Below are positions 42,795 to 50,853 of a stretch of DNA of 64,000 nucleotides, piece after piece (position 1 is the first letter of the stretch; each line of letters opens with the position of its first letter). Both the position numbers and the translations under genes were made by a program. Below the pieces are notes generated by a model. It was not told the origin of the DNA. It worked only from the letters and a program-made list of their open reading frames with translations, and searched no databases. This DNA is from Acidobacteriota bacterium (lineage in GTDB: Bacteria > Acidobacteriota > JAAYUB01), in the NCBI GenBank assembly GCA_018001935.1, contig JAGNHB010000023.1, positions 1 through 64,000 of the forward strand. The letters are read 5' to 3'.

Positions 42795-43790
42795 CTAGTT
42801 CTTCCGGCGCTGGTTGAACGGGTTCGTGCGCTGGGTGGAGGCTGCCCCGCCGAACGGGGATTGGGACCGGGTGGCCCCGCCCGAGTTGATCGAGGTCCCG
42901 AACACGTCGCGGGCGGTGGCGCCGCGCCCGCCGGGCCCGGCCTGCTCGCCGCCCGGGCGGCCGGACGCCGGGCCGGCGGCCCCACCCCCGGACATCACCT
43001 TGACGGCCGGGGTCGGGGCCGAGGCCGCGGAAGGCGCCGCCACGGGCCCGCCGGCCATCCGTCCGCCGCCGCTGGTCCCCCCGGACCCGATGGTCACCAC
43101 CCCGCCGCCCCCGCCGCCGGAGCCGTTGATGGTCACCACGCCCTGCCCGATGGCCCCGCCGCCCCCGCGGGGAACGTTTGCGGGGAAGGCGCCGTGGCCC
43201 CCCGGCCCCCCGGAAGCCTGGCGGGTCGGCTTGGAGATGAACTCCTCGTACTTCTGCGCGGTCAGGCCGCGGATCTCCTCGTCCTTGGCCCGCTGAGGGT
43301 CGTCCCACAGCAGGTTGAAGCCCTTGTCGTCGATGCTGGTCACCCGCCACTTGTCTTCCCAGAAGTCCCCCACCTTCAGCTCGTCCGGGTAGCCCTTGCC
43401 GCCGGCGTTCTGGGGCTTGACGCCCACGTAGTCGACCTCCCCCTTGCGGGTGATGTACTTGATCTGGGGCGGGTTCTTCAGCTGCACCGGCGGGAGCGGG
43501 GGCAGCATCTGCGCCGGGTCGACGATCACCGAGTTCCGGTCCTTGTGGAAGAGGTTCTTCTCCCCGATCACCGCCACCACGTCCGGCGTGACGGTGGTCT
43601 TCGGCAGGGCGATCAGCGGGACGTCGAAGTTCTGGACCGCCTTCTTCTGCCGCTTCGCGATCTCCTCCATCAGCTTGCCGACGCTGTTGGTCTTCTGCCA
43701 GGTCTTGAGGTCCTGCGAATAGACGATGAAAAGGGCGACCCCGAAGATCAGCAGGACGAGGTTGACGCCGATCAGCACGTACTTTTTCAT
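42795..43790 (-). CDS. GspC-like inner-membrane secretion component with Gly-rich tail
   Basis: A 331-aa protein. A single N-terminal transmembrane helix (about 5-25) is followed by a region with IGEKNLFHKDR and a small beta domain (GEVDYVGVKPQ ... DKWRVTSIDDKGFNLLW) like the GspC homology region that binds the secretin N0 domain. Its position between the GspM-like gene and gspD supports this. The C-terminal ~140 residues are a Gly/Ser/Pro/Ala low-complexity stretch ending in TNPFNQRRKN, with no PDZ domain. gggaggt precedes ATG 43790. PilP-like is the main alternative. Confidence 0.7.
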   Translation of the reverse strand: MKKYVLIGVNLVLLIFGVALFIVYSQDLKTWQKTNSVGKLMEEIAKRQKKAVQNFDVPLIALPKTTVTPDVVAVIGEKNLFHKDRNSVIVDPAQMLPPLPPVQLKNPPQIKYITRKGEVDYVGVKPQNAGGKGYPDELKVGDFWEDKWRVTSIDDKGFNLLWDDPQRAKDEEIRGLTAQKYEEFISKPTRQASGGPGGHGAFPANVPRGGGGAIGQGVVTINGSGGGGGGVVTIGSGGTSGGGRMAGGPVAAPSAASAPTPAVKVMSGGGAAGPASGRPGGEQAGPGGRGATARDVFGTSINSGGATRSQSPFGGAASTQRTNPFNQRRKN

Positions 43791-43818
43791 GATTGCACCT
43801 CCCTGAGCGGGTTGGGGC

Positions 43819-44850
43819 TCAGACCCGGGTTTCCTTCTTCTTGGTGTCCGTTTCCTTCTTTTCCGGCTTGAAGATGTAGGTCGACAGGTAGAGGACGCCA
43901 TTCACCGTCTTGTCGGGGGCGACGCTGAAGGACTTGACGTCGAGACGTTCCACGTAGGCGAACTTGTCCAGGTTTTCCAGGCTCTCGAGGAGCTTGGCCA
44001 GCTGGTCGGGCGTGCACTTGATGTACGCCACCACCTTGACCCGGAGGAAGTCGGCCAGGAAGGGGTCCTTGTCGACCACGTCCTTCGGGATCCGCTCGGG
44101 CTTGACCGCCTGGTCGATGCGGGTGATGCCGATCCCGTTGGCCGTCGCCCGGTCCGTGACGATCTTCAGAAGCTCGGCGGAAACGGCTTCCGAATCCCCC
44201 GTGAACAGAAAGCCGGAGGCCTTCTTCAGGTCGGCCTCGAGGCGTTCGAGCTTGCGCTGATAATTTCCCTTCTCGTTGATGGCGGCCTGCTTGCGGACGA
44301 TGACGTCCCTCAGGGAACGGATGGTCTCCTCTTCCTGCTTCTTCTCCTCGCCGAAGTCGGACTCGTCCCAGTAGAGCATGGGGGCGAGGGAAACCAGCAC
44401 GGCCAGCCCGCCGGTCATGATGGCCCGGCGGACGTACTCCCGCCGACCGCCCTTCCCCAGCCGGAAAACCGCCTTCACCCGCCGGGAGAACTGGAGGTAG
44501 GCGAGCCAGGCGCTGCAGAGGACCACGAAGGCCCACCCCTCGATCATCTCCACCTCGTACACGACGAACCAGAGGAGATTCGAAAGGACGACGGCCCCGA
44601 GGAGGGCCTGGACCGTCTTCGAGCCGTACGGCTTCTCCCGGAGGAGCAGGTAGAGGCACAGGATGAGCCAGAACGTGTTCAGCCCCACCAGCACCAGGAC
44701 CTTGCCGCCGCCGATGGGCGAGTCGTCCCCGACCAGGGGGACCTCGGTGAACGCGTAAAAGAAGATGAGGAAGAGGAAGGTGACGACGCACAGCAGGTTC
44801 CAGAAAAAGAAGACTCTCAGCCAGCCTTCAGACTTGTTTATCGCACTCAT
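43819..44850 (-). CDS. GspM/PilO-like secretion component with extra N-terminal membrane domain
   Basis: A 343-aa protein. The C-terminal part (about 140-343) has one transmembrane helix (about 142-160), a coiled coil (about 168-210) and a ferredoxin-like domain, the GspM/PilO layout. Before it are four further hydrophobic helices (about 10-33, 50-69, 80-98, 104-121). GspM and PilO normally have only one helix, so this is a fusion or extension I do not recognise. It lies between gspL and the gspC-like gene, as expected for gspM. A Lys/Glu-rich C-terminus follows. Confidence 0.72.
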   Translation of the reverse strand: MSAINKSEGWLRVFFFWNLLCVVTFLFLIFFYAFTEVPLVGDDSPIGGGKVLVLVGLNTFWLILCLYLLLREKPYGSKTVQALLGAVVLSNLLWFVVYEVEMIEGWAFVVLCSAWLAYLQFSRRVKAVFRLGKGGRREYVRRAIMTGGLAVLVSLAPMLYWDESDFGEEKKQEEETIRSLRDVIVRKQAAINEKGNYQRKLERLEADLKKASGFLFTGDSEAVSAELLKIVTDRATANGIGITRIDQAVKPERIPKDVVDKDPFLADFLRVKVVAYIKCTPDQLAKLLESLENLDKFAYVERLDVKSFSVAPDKTVNGVLYLSTYIFKPEKKETDTKKKETRV

Positions 44851-44902
44851 GCCGCCACCTCGCGTTCGGTACGGTTGGAAAGGGTCTGCATCGGCGCCTC
44901 CT

Positions 44903-46318
44903 TCACTTCGTCGGCCCGTCGGCGAACTGGATGTTGAATCGGAAGCTCTCCAGCTCGCGGTAGGTGGGCTTGCCGCCCTTGGGCTCCCCCGGGACGCGGA
45001 TCTTGTTGATGGCCCCCTCGGGGATGATCTTGCGGAAGTACTTGATGGACCCCAGGGCTTCGGGCCCCTGGAGCTTGAGGACCGAGTCGGTGTAGCCGCC
45101 GATCACCAGGTTGTCCGAGCGCACGTAGTCGAACAGGTAGGAACTGACGTTGATCTTGTCGGTCAGGTCCTTCAGGACCACCAGGTCCGACTGGGGCTTC
45201 TTCAGGACGAACCGGTAGGACTCGAGCTTCTTCTCCGCCTCGGTGACCGTCCTCTTGAGGTTCAGGACAGCGCCGTACTCCTTGTCCAGGTCCGCCGACT
45301 TGGCCTTGAGCGCCTTCTTCAGCTCGAGGCCGGTGTACTTCTCCAGGGAGACGTTGAGCAGCAGCCCGACGACGAGGGCGCAGCCCAGGAGGATGGCCAG
45401 GACCGCCCCCAGGCGCGACGGCTTCGGCCGGAGTTCGGCGGGGAGGAGGTTCATCTCGGGCTCCGCCGTCTGGAGCGCCTGGCACGCGGCCGCCAGGCCC
45501 AGCATGTCGCCCCGGGCCCGGGCGGGGAAGGGGGAGCACTCCGTCAGGTGACGGATGAAGGGGTACTCGGCGGGGTTGATCTTGTCCTCCCAGTTGGGGT
45601 CGGACAGGTTGACGAAGACCTCGATGTCCGCTTCCCCCTCCATCTGCGAGAGCGAGGCGCAGCGTTCGACCTCCTTGAGCACGTTCTGGAGGTTCTTGTC
45701 CATGGGGTTGATCCAGGCCAGCTTGAAGTAGCTGAACTTCCCGTCCCGGAACAGGTAGATGGAAAAGTGATTGAAATCGAGGTCGGCGACGAAGGTGTAG
45801 GGGCAGGGCGGCTTGCCGCGGCGGTTGATAAAGCCCTCCAGGCCGAACGCCGTCAGGGTCACCCCGCCGACGGTGATCCCCAGGGATTTCAGGAACTCGA
45901 CGATCTTGAGGAGTTTTTCCCTGGGGATGATGTAGAGGTCGACCTCGATGGTCTTCTCCTTGCCCTGCTGGATGATCTTCTCGATGCAGAAGTCCTCGAG
46001 TTCCGAGGGCACGAAGTTCATCAGCTGGAGCTGGATGGCCTGGTCGAGGTTCTCCTCGGCCTCGGGGGGCAGGGAGAGGTGGCGGAAGGCGACCTGGTCG
46101 GGCCCGAGCGCGAGGAGGGCGCCTTCCGGCACGACCTTCAGCTTCTCGAAGAACCCCTGCACTTCCATCCGGGTCAGCACCGGGTCCTTGCGGGCGGTGC
46201 CCGTGAGGGCGAGGTTCCCCAGGAACTGCTCTTCGGAGAACGTCTTGGTGACGACCTCGATATCGATCAGGTCCTCCTGGTAGTAGACACCGATGGCGGT
46301 TTTCAGAGTGACACTCAT
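44903..46318 (-). CDS. gspL: Type II secretion protein GspL (PilM-PilN-like)
   Basis: A 471-aa bitopic protein. Its cytoplasmic actin-like domain (about 1-280) resembles PilM/GspL-N and would contact the GspE ATPase (LPPEAEENLDQAIQLQL; VADLDFNHFSIYLFRDGKF). One transmembrane helix (about 305-325) is followed by a coiled coil and a PilN/GspL periplasmic domain that pairs with GspM. ATG 46318 overlaps the gspK stop as ATGA, so translation is coupled. It is a structural part of the inner-membrane platform. Confidence 0.88.
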   Translation of the reverse strand: MSVTLKTAIGVYYQEDLIDIEVVTKTFSEEQFLGNLALTGTARKDPVLTRMEVQGFFEKLKVVPEGALLALGPDQVAFRHLSLPPEAEENLDQAIQLQLMNFVPSELEDFCIEKIIQQGKEKTIEVDLYIIPREKLLKIVEFLKSLGITVGGVTLTAFGLEGFINRRGKPPCPYTFVADLDFNHFSIYLFRDGKFSYFKLAWINPMDKNLQNVLKEVERCASLSQMEGEADIEVFVNLSDPNWEDKINPAEYPFIRHLTECSPFPARARGDMLGLAAACQALQTAEPEMNLLPAELRPKPSRLGAVLAILLGCALVVGLLLNVSLEKYTGLELKKALKAKSADLDKEYGAVLNLKRTVTEAEKKLESYRFVLKKPQSDLVVLKDLTDKINVSSYLFDYVRSDNLVIGGYTDSVLKLQGPEALGSIKYFRKIIPEGAINKIRVPGEPKGGKPTYRELESFRFNIQFADGPTK

Positions 46319-47337
46319 TTTTCAACCTGCTCCTGTACGGAGTAATTTTCGTTCCAGTACACGATGGAGTGCCGGAGCGGCGCGCCGGCGTCCAGCTTGA
46401 CCACGCAGTAGATGCGCTTCCGGATGGTGGAGTCCTTCAGCTTCCCCGTGGAGACGAGGGAGAAAAAGGAGGACTGGATCGGGGAGCGCGTGATGATGGG
46501 GGCCTTGAGCTGGTCCATCCCCGGCGCCTGGGGGACCCGCAGGGCGAAATCCTGCTGGTCGCGGAAGGGCTTGGTGGTGCGCTGCGAGATGATGGACGCC
46601 GCCATCTCGGGCGGGAACCCGAGCGCGATGAGGACGGGCAGCGGGGCCGAGTTGACGTTGATGCCCGCCGGGGTCCCGTAGACCGTCAGGCAGCTGTTCA
46701 GGCCGTACATGTACGCGGGCTTCCCCCCCTGGCCCCGGACGTAGCGGCCGTAGAAGAGGTTCTTGTTGATCCCCTTGACCAGGAGCAACTCCTCGACGGT
46801 CTCGAACTCCGCGTTCTTGACGCGGTAGTTCCGCCCCATCGCCTGGTACTCGGGGGTCTCCGCACCGTTGAGGTGGTGGTCGTCGTCGGGGTCCCGCCAG
46901 TCGAGGATGCAGTCGGAGATCATGTCCGCTTTCTGCTCCGCCACCCCCAGGCTGAGGAGCAGGCTCATGAGCAGTTCCTTGTCGGCGTAGTTGAGGTGGA
47001 TCTTGCCGTTCTCGTCCGTGATGTCGGTCTCGGCGTCCCCGAGGTCGGTGTGGAGGATCACCTTCCCCTTCTCGATGTCCAGGGGCTCGATCTCGGCCTG
47101 CTGCTGGGGGTTGAAGAGCCGGTCGCTGGTCTCCAGGGTGTAGACGATGAGCTTGTAGATGGTTTCCGCCACCCCCGCCTGGGCGAGGTAGTGGCACTTG
47201 GTGATCAGGAGGGTGTTGGCCGAGGTCTGGGCCTCCACGCGCATGGTCTTGGAGAAGGAGATGCACAGGACGCTGACCACCATCAGCATCCACAGCATGA
47301 CCACCAGGATGGACCCCTCCCGGTTACATCGGCACAC
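46315..47337 (-). CDS. gspK: Type II secretion minor pseudopilin GspK
   Basis: A 340-aa GspK, much longer than other pseudopilins as usual. The prepilin-like N-terminus (REGSILVVMLWMLMVVSVL) has a Gly before the hydrophobic helix but Ser-Ile instead of Phe, as is common in GspK. An alpha domain with helix-hairpin-helix-like segments contains GKIHLNYADKELL, CILDWRDPDDDH and FETVEELLLVKGI. It caps the pseudopilus tip with GspI and GspJ. The start is GTG 47337, overlapping the gspJ end by 14 bases with gaggagg upstream. Confidence 0.92.
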   Translation of the reverse strand: MCRCNREGSILVVMLWMLMVVSVLCISFSKTMRVEAQTSANTLLITKCHYLAQAGVAETIYKLIVYTLETSDRLFNPQQQAEIEPLDIEKGKVILHTDLGDAETDITDENGKIHLNYADKELLMSLLLSLGVAEQKADMISDCILDWRDPDDDHHLNGAETPEYQAMGRNYRVKNAEFETVEELLLVKGINKNLFYGRYVRGQGGKPAYMYGLNSCLTVYGTPAGINVNSAPLPVLIALGFPPEMAASIISQRTTKPFRDQQDFALRVPQAPGMDQLKAPIITRSPIQSSFFSLVSTGKLKDSTIRKRIYCVVKLDAGAPLRHSIVYWNENYSVQEQVEK

Positions 47338-48139
47338 CGGTGAACCTCCTCTGGACGGGGTAGATGATGTTGCCGCGGCTGCGGATCTGCATCAGGAACT
47401 CGCCCTCCCCGCGGAGCGACGGGATCCGCGAGGCCTGCTTGTACTTGATCCGGACGGCGTCGGGGAGGGTGCCCATGCGCTTGGAGTTCCACTCGGTCCG
47501 CCACTCCTGGCGGATTTCCTCCTCCGCCTTCACTCCGACGTCGTTGAGGTCGGCGCCGAAGTACTCGAACGCGGCGTCGTCGAGGTTCTCCAGGAGGACG
47601 CGGCGCAGCTTGTCCTCGTCCCGGACGCCCCCTCCCGCCACGGCGGTGGGGCCGAACTCCGGGTCCTCGCAGGTGTACTGGGTCTCGTACTCCACCAGGT
47701 CCATGCCGCTGCCTTTCCGGGAGGACTCGAAAGCGTACGTGATGAGGCACAACCCCGGCAGGCGCGACAGGTGGAGCGAGTAGAGGCTCACGAAGGTCAT
47801 CCGGTTCGAGCTGCCCTGGAAGAAGGGGATCCGGTGACCCATGAAGCGCGACTGGGGCTGGTCGGCGGTGACCTGGGGCTTCGGCGCGTTGGGGTCCTCC
47901 TTCGGCACCGCCGGGAAACAGCACGACACCTGGCGGCGGATCAGCTCGCACACGCTCCGGATGCGTTCGCCCTCCTCGGTCCGGACCTGCTCCTTGCGCC
48001 ACGCCCGGGTGATGATGTGGAAGCCCGAGAACAGGAGCGTGCAGACGATGGCCAGGATGGTCATGGCCACCAGCATCTCCAGCAGGGAGAAGCCAGCGGG
48101 GCGCAGTTTCCGTGACGGGGTTCGCCGAGGGTCAGCCAC
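47324..48139 (-). CDS. gspJ: Type II secretion minor pseudopilin GspJ
   Basis: A 271-aa pseudopilin. The prepilin peptidase site is G/FSLLEMLVAMTIL with Glu at +5, followed by the pilin helix and a large C-terminal beta domain. Identification as J rests on position (after I, before K) and on the GFSLLEMLVA form. The start is probably GTG 48139, preceded by gaggggg and overlapping gspI by 8 bases; an in-frame ATG at 48160 is the alternative. The prepilin peptidase gene (gspO) is not in the window. Confidence 0.87.
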   Translation of the reverse strand: MADPRRTPSRKLRPAGFSLLEMLVAMTILAIVCTLLFSGFHIITRAWRKEQVRTEEGERIRSVCELIRRQVSCCFPAVPKEDPNAPKPQVTADQPQSRFMGHRIPFFQGSSNRMTFVSLYSLHLSRLPGLCLITYAFESSRKGSGMDLVEYETQYTCEDPEFGPTAVAGGGVRDEDKLRRVLLENLDDAAFEYFGADLNDVGVKAEEEIRQEWRTEWNSKRMGTLPDAVRIKYKQASRIPSLRGEGEFLMQIRSRGNIIYPVQRRFTGVPM

Positions 48140-48590
48140 CGAGGTACCCCCTCTGACCAATTTTGGGCTTGGGCACCACCTTGGTGCAGAAAAGCCGCAC
48201 GTCCTTCTCCGTGCCGCGGTACTTGTAGAAAACCGTCATCCGGATGTCCAGGAGCCGGGTGGTGAGGCGCGTCCGGTCGATCTTGAGGTCGTCGACCTCC
48301 CGCAGCACCAGGTCGGCCCGCCAGTGGAAATGCTCGTTCCAGGCCCCCGACAGGTGCCCGGCCTGGTAGACCTCCTCGGAGGCCAGCAGTTCGTTCATCT
48401 TGTTCTGGGCGTACTGCATGGCCTGGTGGGACATGTCCCGGCGCTCCATGCTGCGGAACGAGAGGGCGATCACCTGGAAGACGGAACCGAAGGTCAGGCC
48501 GAGGAGCACCACGGCCACCATCACCTCGATGAGGGTGAAGCCCGCCGCCGGTAAAGCTGCGCGGCCGTCCCGCCGCCCGGAGCCCGTCAT
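48132..48590 (-). CDS. gspI: Type II secretion minor pseudopilin GspI
   Basis: A 152-aa pseudopilin with cleavage site G/FTLIEVMVAVVLLGLTFG and a short globular domain. ATG 48590 overlaps the gspH stop as ATGA. Size and order (H-I-J-K) fit GspI, which helps nucleate the pseudopilus tip. Confidence 0.87.
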   Translation of the reverse strand: MTGSGRRDGRAALPAAGFTLIEVMVAVVLLGLTFGSVFQVIALSFRSMERRDMSHQAMQYAQNKMNELLASEEVYQAGHLSGAWNEHFHWRADLVLREVDDLKIDRTRLTTRLLDIRMTVFYKYRGTEKDVRLFCTKVVPKPKIGQRGYLGG

Positions 48591-49126
48591 GGTTTGAACA
48601 CCTCGTCTTTGAACCCTTCGTCGCTGGACTTGAAGATCCGGGTCACGCCCGTCAGGACGTCCGTCTTGAGCCGGAACTCCCTCCCGGCTTTCTGCTTGAG
48701 GACCAGGGCCACCCCGGAACACCGCCCGTCCGGGTAGAACCAGACCAGCGGCATCCGCTCCTGTTCCGCCTGGTCCTCGTCCTCGGGCTGGTCGCCCTCG
48801 ACCTCGTCCGGCTGGCGGTCGACGACGACCCGGGGGATCTCGATGTCCTCGGCGAGGACCAGTTTCTGAACCTCGGAGCCGTCCTCCTTGAGCAGCCGCA
48901 GCGACCGGGCCCCCGGCTCGATGAGGACGCCCATGGCCACCTGCTCGCTGAGGGCCCGGTTCTTGGCCAGCTTCAGGAAGGTGGCCACTTCCCGGGCCGA
49001 CGCGTCCACCCGGGCCTGGTCGTACATCCGTCGGACCTCCGGGAAAGCCAGCACCCCCGCGATGGCCATCAGGATGAGGACCACCATGATCTCGATGAGG
49101 GTGAAGCCCGACCGGGCGATCTTCAT
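48587..49126 (-). CDS. gspH: Type II secretion minor pseudopilin GspH
   Basis: A 179-aa pseudopilin, site G/FTLIEIMVVLILMAIAG. A GspH-type beta-rich domain follows (VATFLKLAKNRALSEQVAMG), including an acidic Glu/Asp insert around 120-140. ATG 49126 comes 4 bp after the gspG stop. It sits at the base of the pseudopilus tip complex. Confidence 0.88.
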   Translation of the reverse strand: MKIARSGFTLIEIMVVLILMAIAGVLAFPEVRRMYDQARVDASAREVATFLKLAKNRALSEQVAMGVLIEPGARSLRLLKEDGSEVQKLVLAEDIEIPRVVVDRQPDEVEGDQPEDEDQAEQERMPLVWFYPDGRCSGVALVLKQKAGREFRLKTDVLTGVTRIFKSSDEGFKDEVFKP

Positions 49127-49130
49127 GTCG

Positions 49131-49574
49131 TCACTCCCAGGAGTTGATGTCGTCGTTGGTCCCCGCCTGGCCGTCAGGCCCCTTGGAGCTGATGTCGTAG
49201 TCGGTGTTGTGGTCGCCGGGCGACTTGTAGATGTAGTCGTTGGTCCAGGGGTCCTTGGGGATCTTCTTCTTGTCCAGGTAGCCGTTCTGTTCGAAGTTGG
49301 TGTTGTTGGGATCGGGGTTCTCGATCAGGGCCTTGAGGCCCTCGTCGGAGGAGGGGTAGCGCCCCATGTCGGCCCGGAACGCCTCCAGCGCGGCCTTGAG
49401 GGCGGTGATCTGCTGCTTGGCCGCCTGGATGGAGCCTTTCTTCGTGAAGAGACCCGTCCGGGGGATGACAATGGCGGCGATGAGGCCCAGGATGATCAGG
49501 ACCACCATCAGCTCGATCAGGCTGAAACCCTTGCGGTTCATCTTGTTTTCCGTCGAGTGGATCTTGCTGTTCAT
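49131..49574 (-). CDS. gspG: Type II secretion major pseudopilin GspG
   Basis: A 147-aa major pseudopilin. The leader ends at NRKG/FSLIELMVVLIILGLIA. The conserved MGRYPSSDEGLKALI block and the calcium-binding C-terminus (DISSKGPDGQAGTNDD) identify GspG specifically. ggga-type ribosome site before ATG 49574. It polymerises into the piston that pushes folded substrates through the secretin. Confidence 0.95.
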   Translation of the reverse strand: MNSKIHSTENKMNRKGFSLIELMVVLIILGLIAAIVIPRTGLFTKKGSIQAAKQQITALKAALEAFRADMGRYPSSDEGLKALIENPDPNNTNFEQNGYLDKKKIPKDPWTNDYIYKSPGDHNTDYDISSKGPDGQAGTNDDINSWE

Positions 49575-49604
49575 TGCTGTCTCCCTACGCGATTTTCGCA
49601 CCGG

Positions 49605-50822
49605 TCATGTGGGGATATCGCCGATGCTGAAGATGGAATTGACCATGGTGAGGACGATGGCGCCGACCATCACGCCCATCAGGAGGATCAGGAAGGGCTC
49701 GAGGAGGTTGATGAGACGCTTGATCTCCACGCGGACCTCCTTCTCGAACACGTCGGCGGCCTGGAGCATCATCGCCGAGAGGTTGCCGGTCTCCTCGCCC
49801 ACCTCGATGAGGTGCAGGGCCAGGGGCGGGAAGATCCCGGTCTTCTTCATGGGCCCCGTGAGCCCCTCGCCTTTCTTGACCCCGCTCTTGATGGGCTCCA
49901 GGGCGTTGGCGACCACCTGGTTCCGGACGACCTCCTTCACCAGGGTGAGGGCGCTGACCATGGGGACCGCGCTCTGCAGCAGGGTGCCCAGGGTCCGGCT
50001 GAAACGGGCCACCTCGATCCGGTTCATCAGTTTGCCGAAGAGCGGGAGCTTGAGGACCTTCTCGTCCCAGACGCGGCGCCCCTTGGGGGACACCCGGAAC
50101 TGCCAGGCGGAGATCCCGAGGACGATGAAGACGGCCAGGAACGCCCACCACCAGGACGACGCGAAGTTGCTGATTCCCAGGAGAAACTGCATGGCCATGG
50201 GGACCGGCATGGTGGTGCCGTCGAAGACCGAGGCGAACTTCGGGATGACGAAGAAGAACATCACCAGGACCGAGACCACCATCATGAGCACCACGATGCA
50301 GGGGTAGATCAGGGCGGAGACGAGGTAGGACCGGAGTTCCTCCGTCCGTTCCAGGTAAGCCGTCAGCTCGGAGAGGACCTGCGGGATGATCCCCCCGGCC
50401 TCGCCCGCCTTCATCATGTTGACGTAGACCTTGGGGAAGGCCTCGGGGTGCTCGGCCATGGCGTCGGAGAGCGACTTCCCGCCCTTGATCTTCTTGATGA
50501 TGTCGTGGACGATCTCCCGGAAGACCGTTTTCTCCGACAGCTCCTCCAGGATCATCAGGCTGCGGTCAAGCGGGAGGCCGGAGCGCAGCAGGGTGTTGAG
50601 TTCCCCCGTGAAGTGGAGCAGGTCCTTGACCTTGACCTTCTTCTTCTGGCCGAAGCGGAAGCCGAACGCCGACTCCTGCGCGTCCTTCCCCGCGGAGACC
50701 CGGATGGGGAAGTAGCCGAGGTCCTGCAGCTTGCCGAGGACGGCCCGCTCGTTCTCCGCGTCGAGGGAACCCTCGACCGCCTTGCCCTCGGGCGTCACCG
50801 CTTTGTAGGAATATTCCGCCAT
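49605..50822 (-). CDS. gspF: Type II secretion inner-membrane platform protein GspF
   Basis: A 405-aa GspF with two repeated cytoplasmic helical domains (LHFTGELNTLLRSGLPLDRSL; ARFSRTLGTLLQSAVPMVSA) and three transmembrane helices near 168-190, 215-235 and 372-395. It couples the GspE ATPase to pseudopilin assembly. It follows gspE by 31 bp and precedes gspG by 30 bp. Confidence 0.96.
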   Translation of the reverse strand: MAEYSYKAVTPEGKAVEGSLDAENERAVLGKLQDLGYFPIRVSAGKDAQESAFGFRFGQKKKVKVKDLLHFTGELNTLLRSGLPLDRSLMILEELSEKTVFREIVHDIIKKIKGGKSLSDAMAEHPEAFPKVYVNMMKAGEAGGIIPQVLSELTAYLERTEELRSYLVSALIYPCIVVLMMVVSVLVMFFFVIPKFASVFDGTTMPVPMAMQFLLGISNFASSWWWAFLAVFIVLGISAWQFRVSPKGRRVWDEKVLKLPLFGKLMNRIEVARFSRTLGTLLQSAVPMVSALTLVKEVVRNQVVANALEPIKSGVKKGEGLTGPMKKTGIFPPLALHLIEVGEETGNLSAMMLQAADVFEKEVRVEIKRLINLLEPFLILLMGVMVGAIVLTMVNSIFSIGDIPT

Positions 50823-50853
50823 GGGTACCTCTGGTTTCCTTTTTCCCGTGTCC

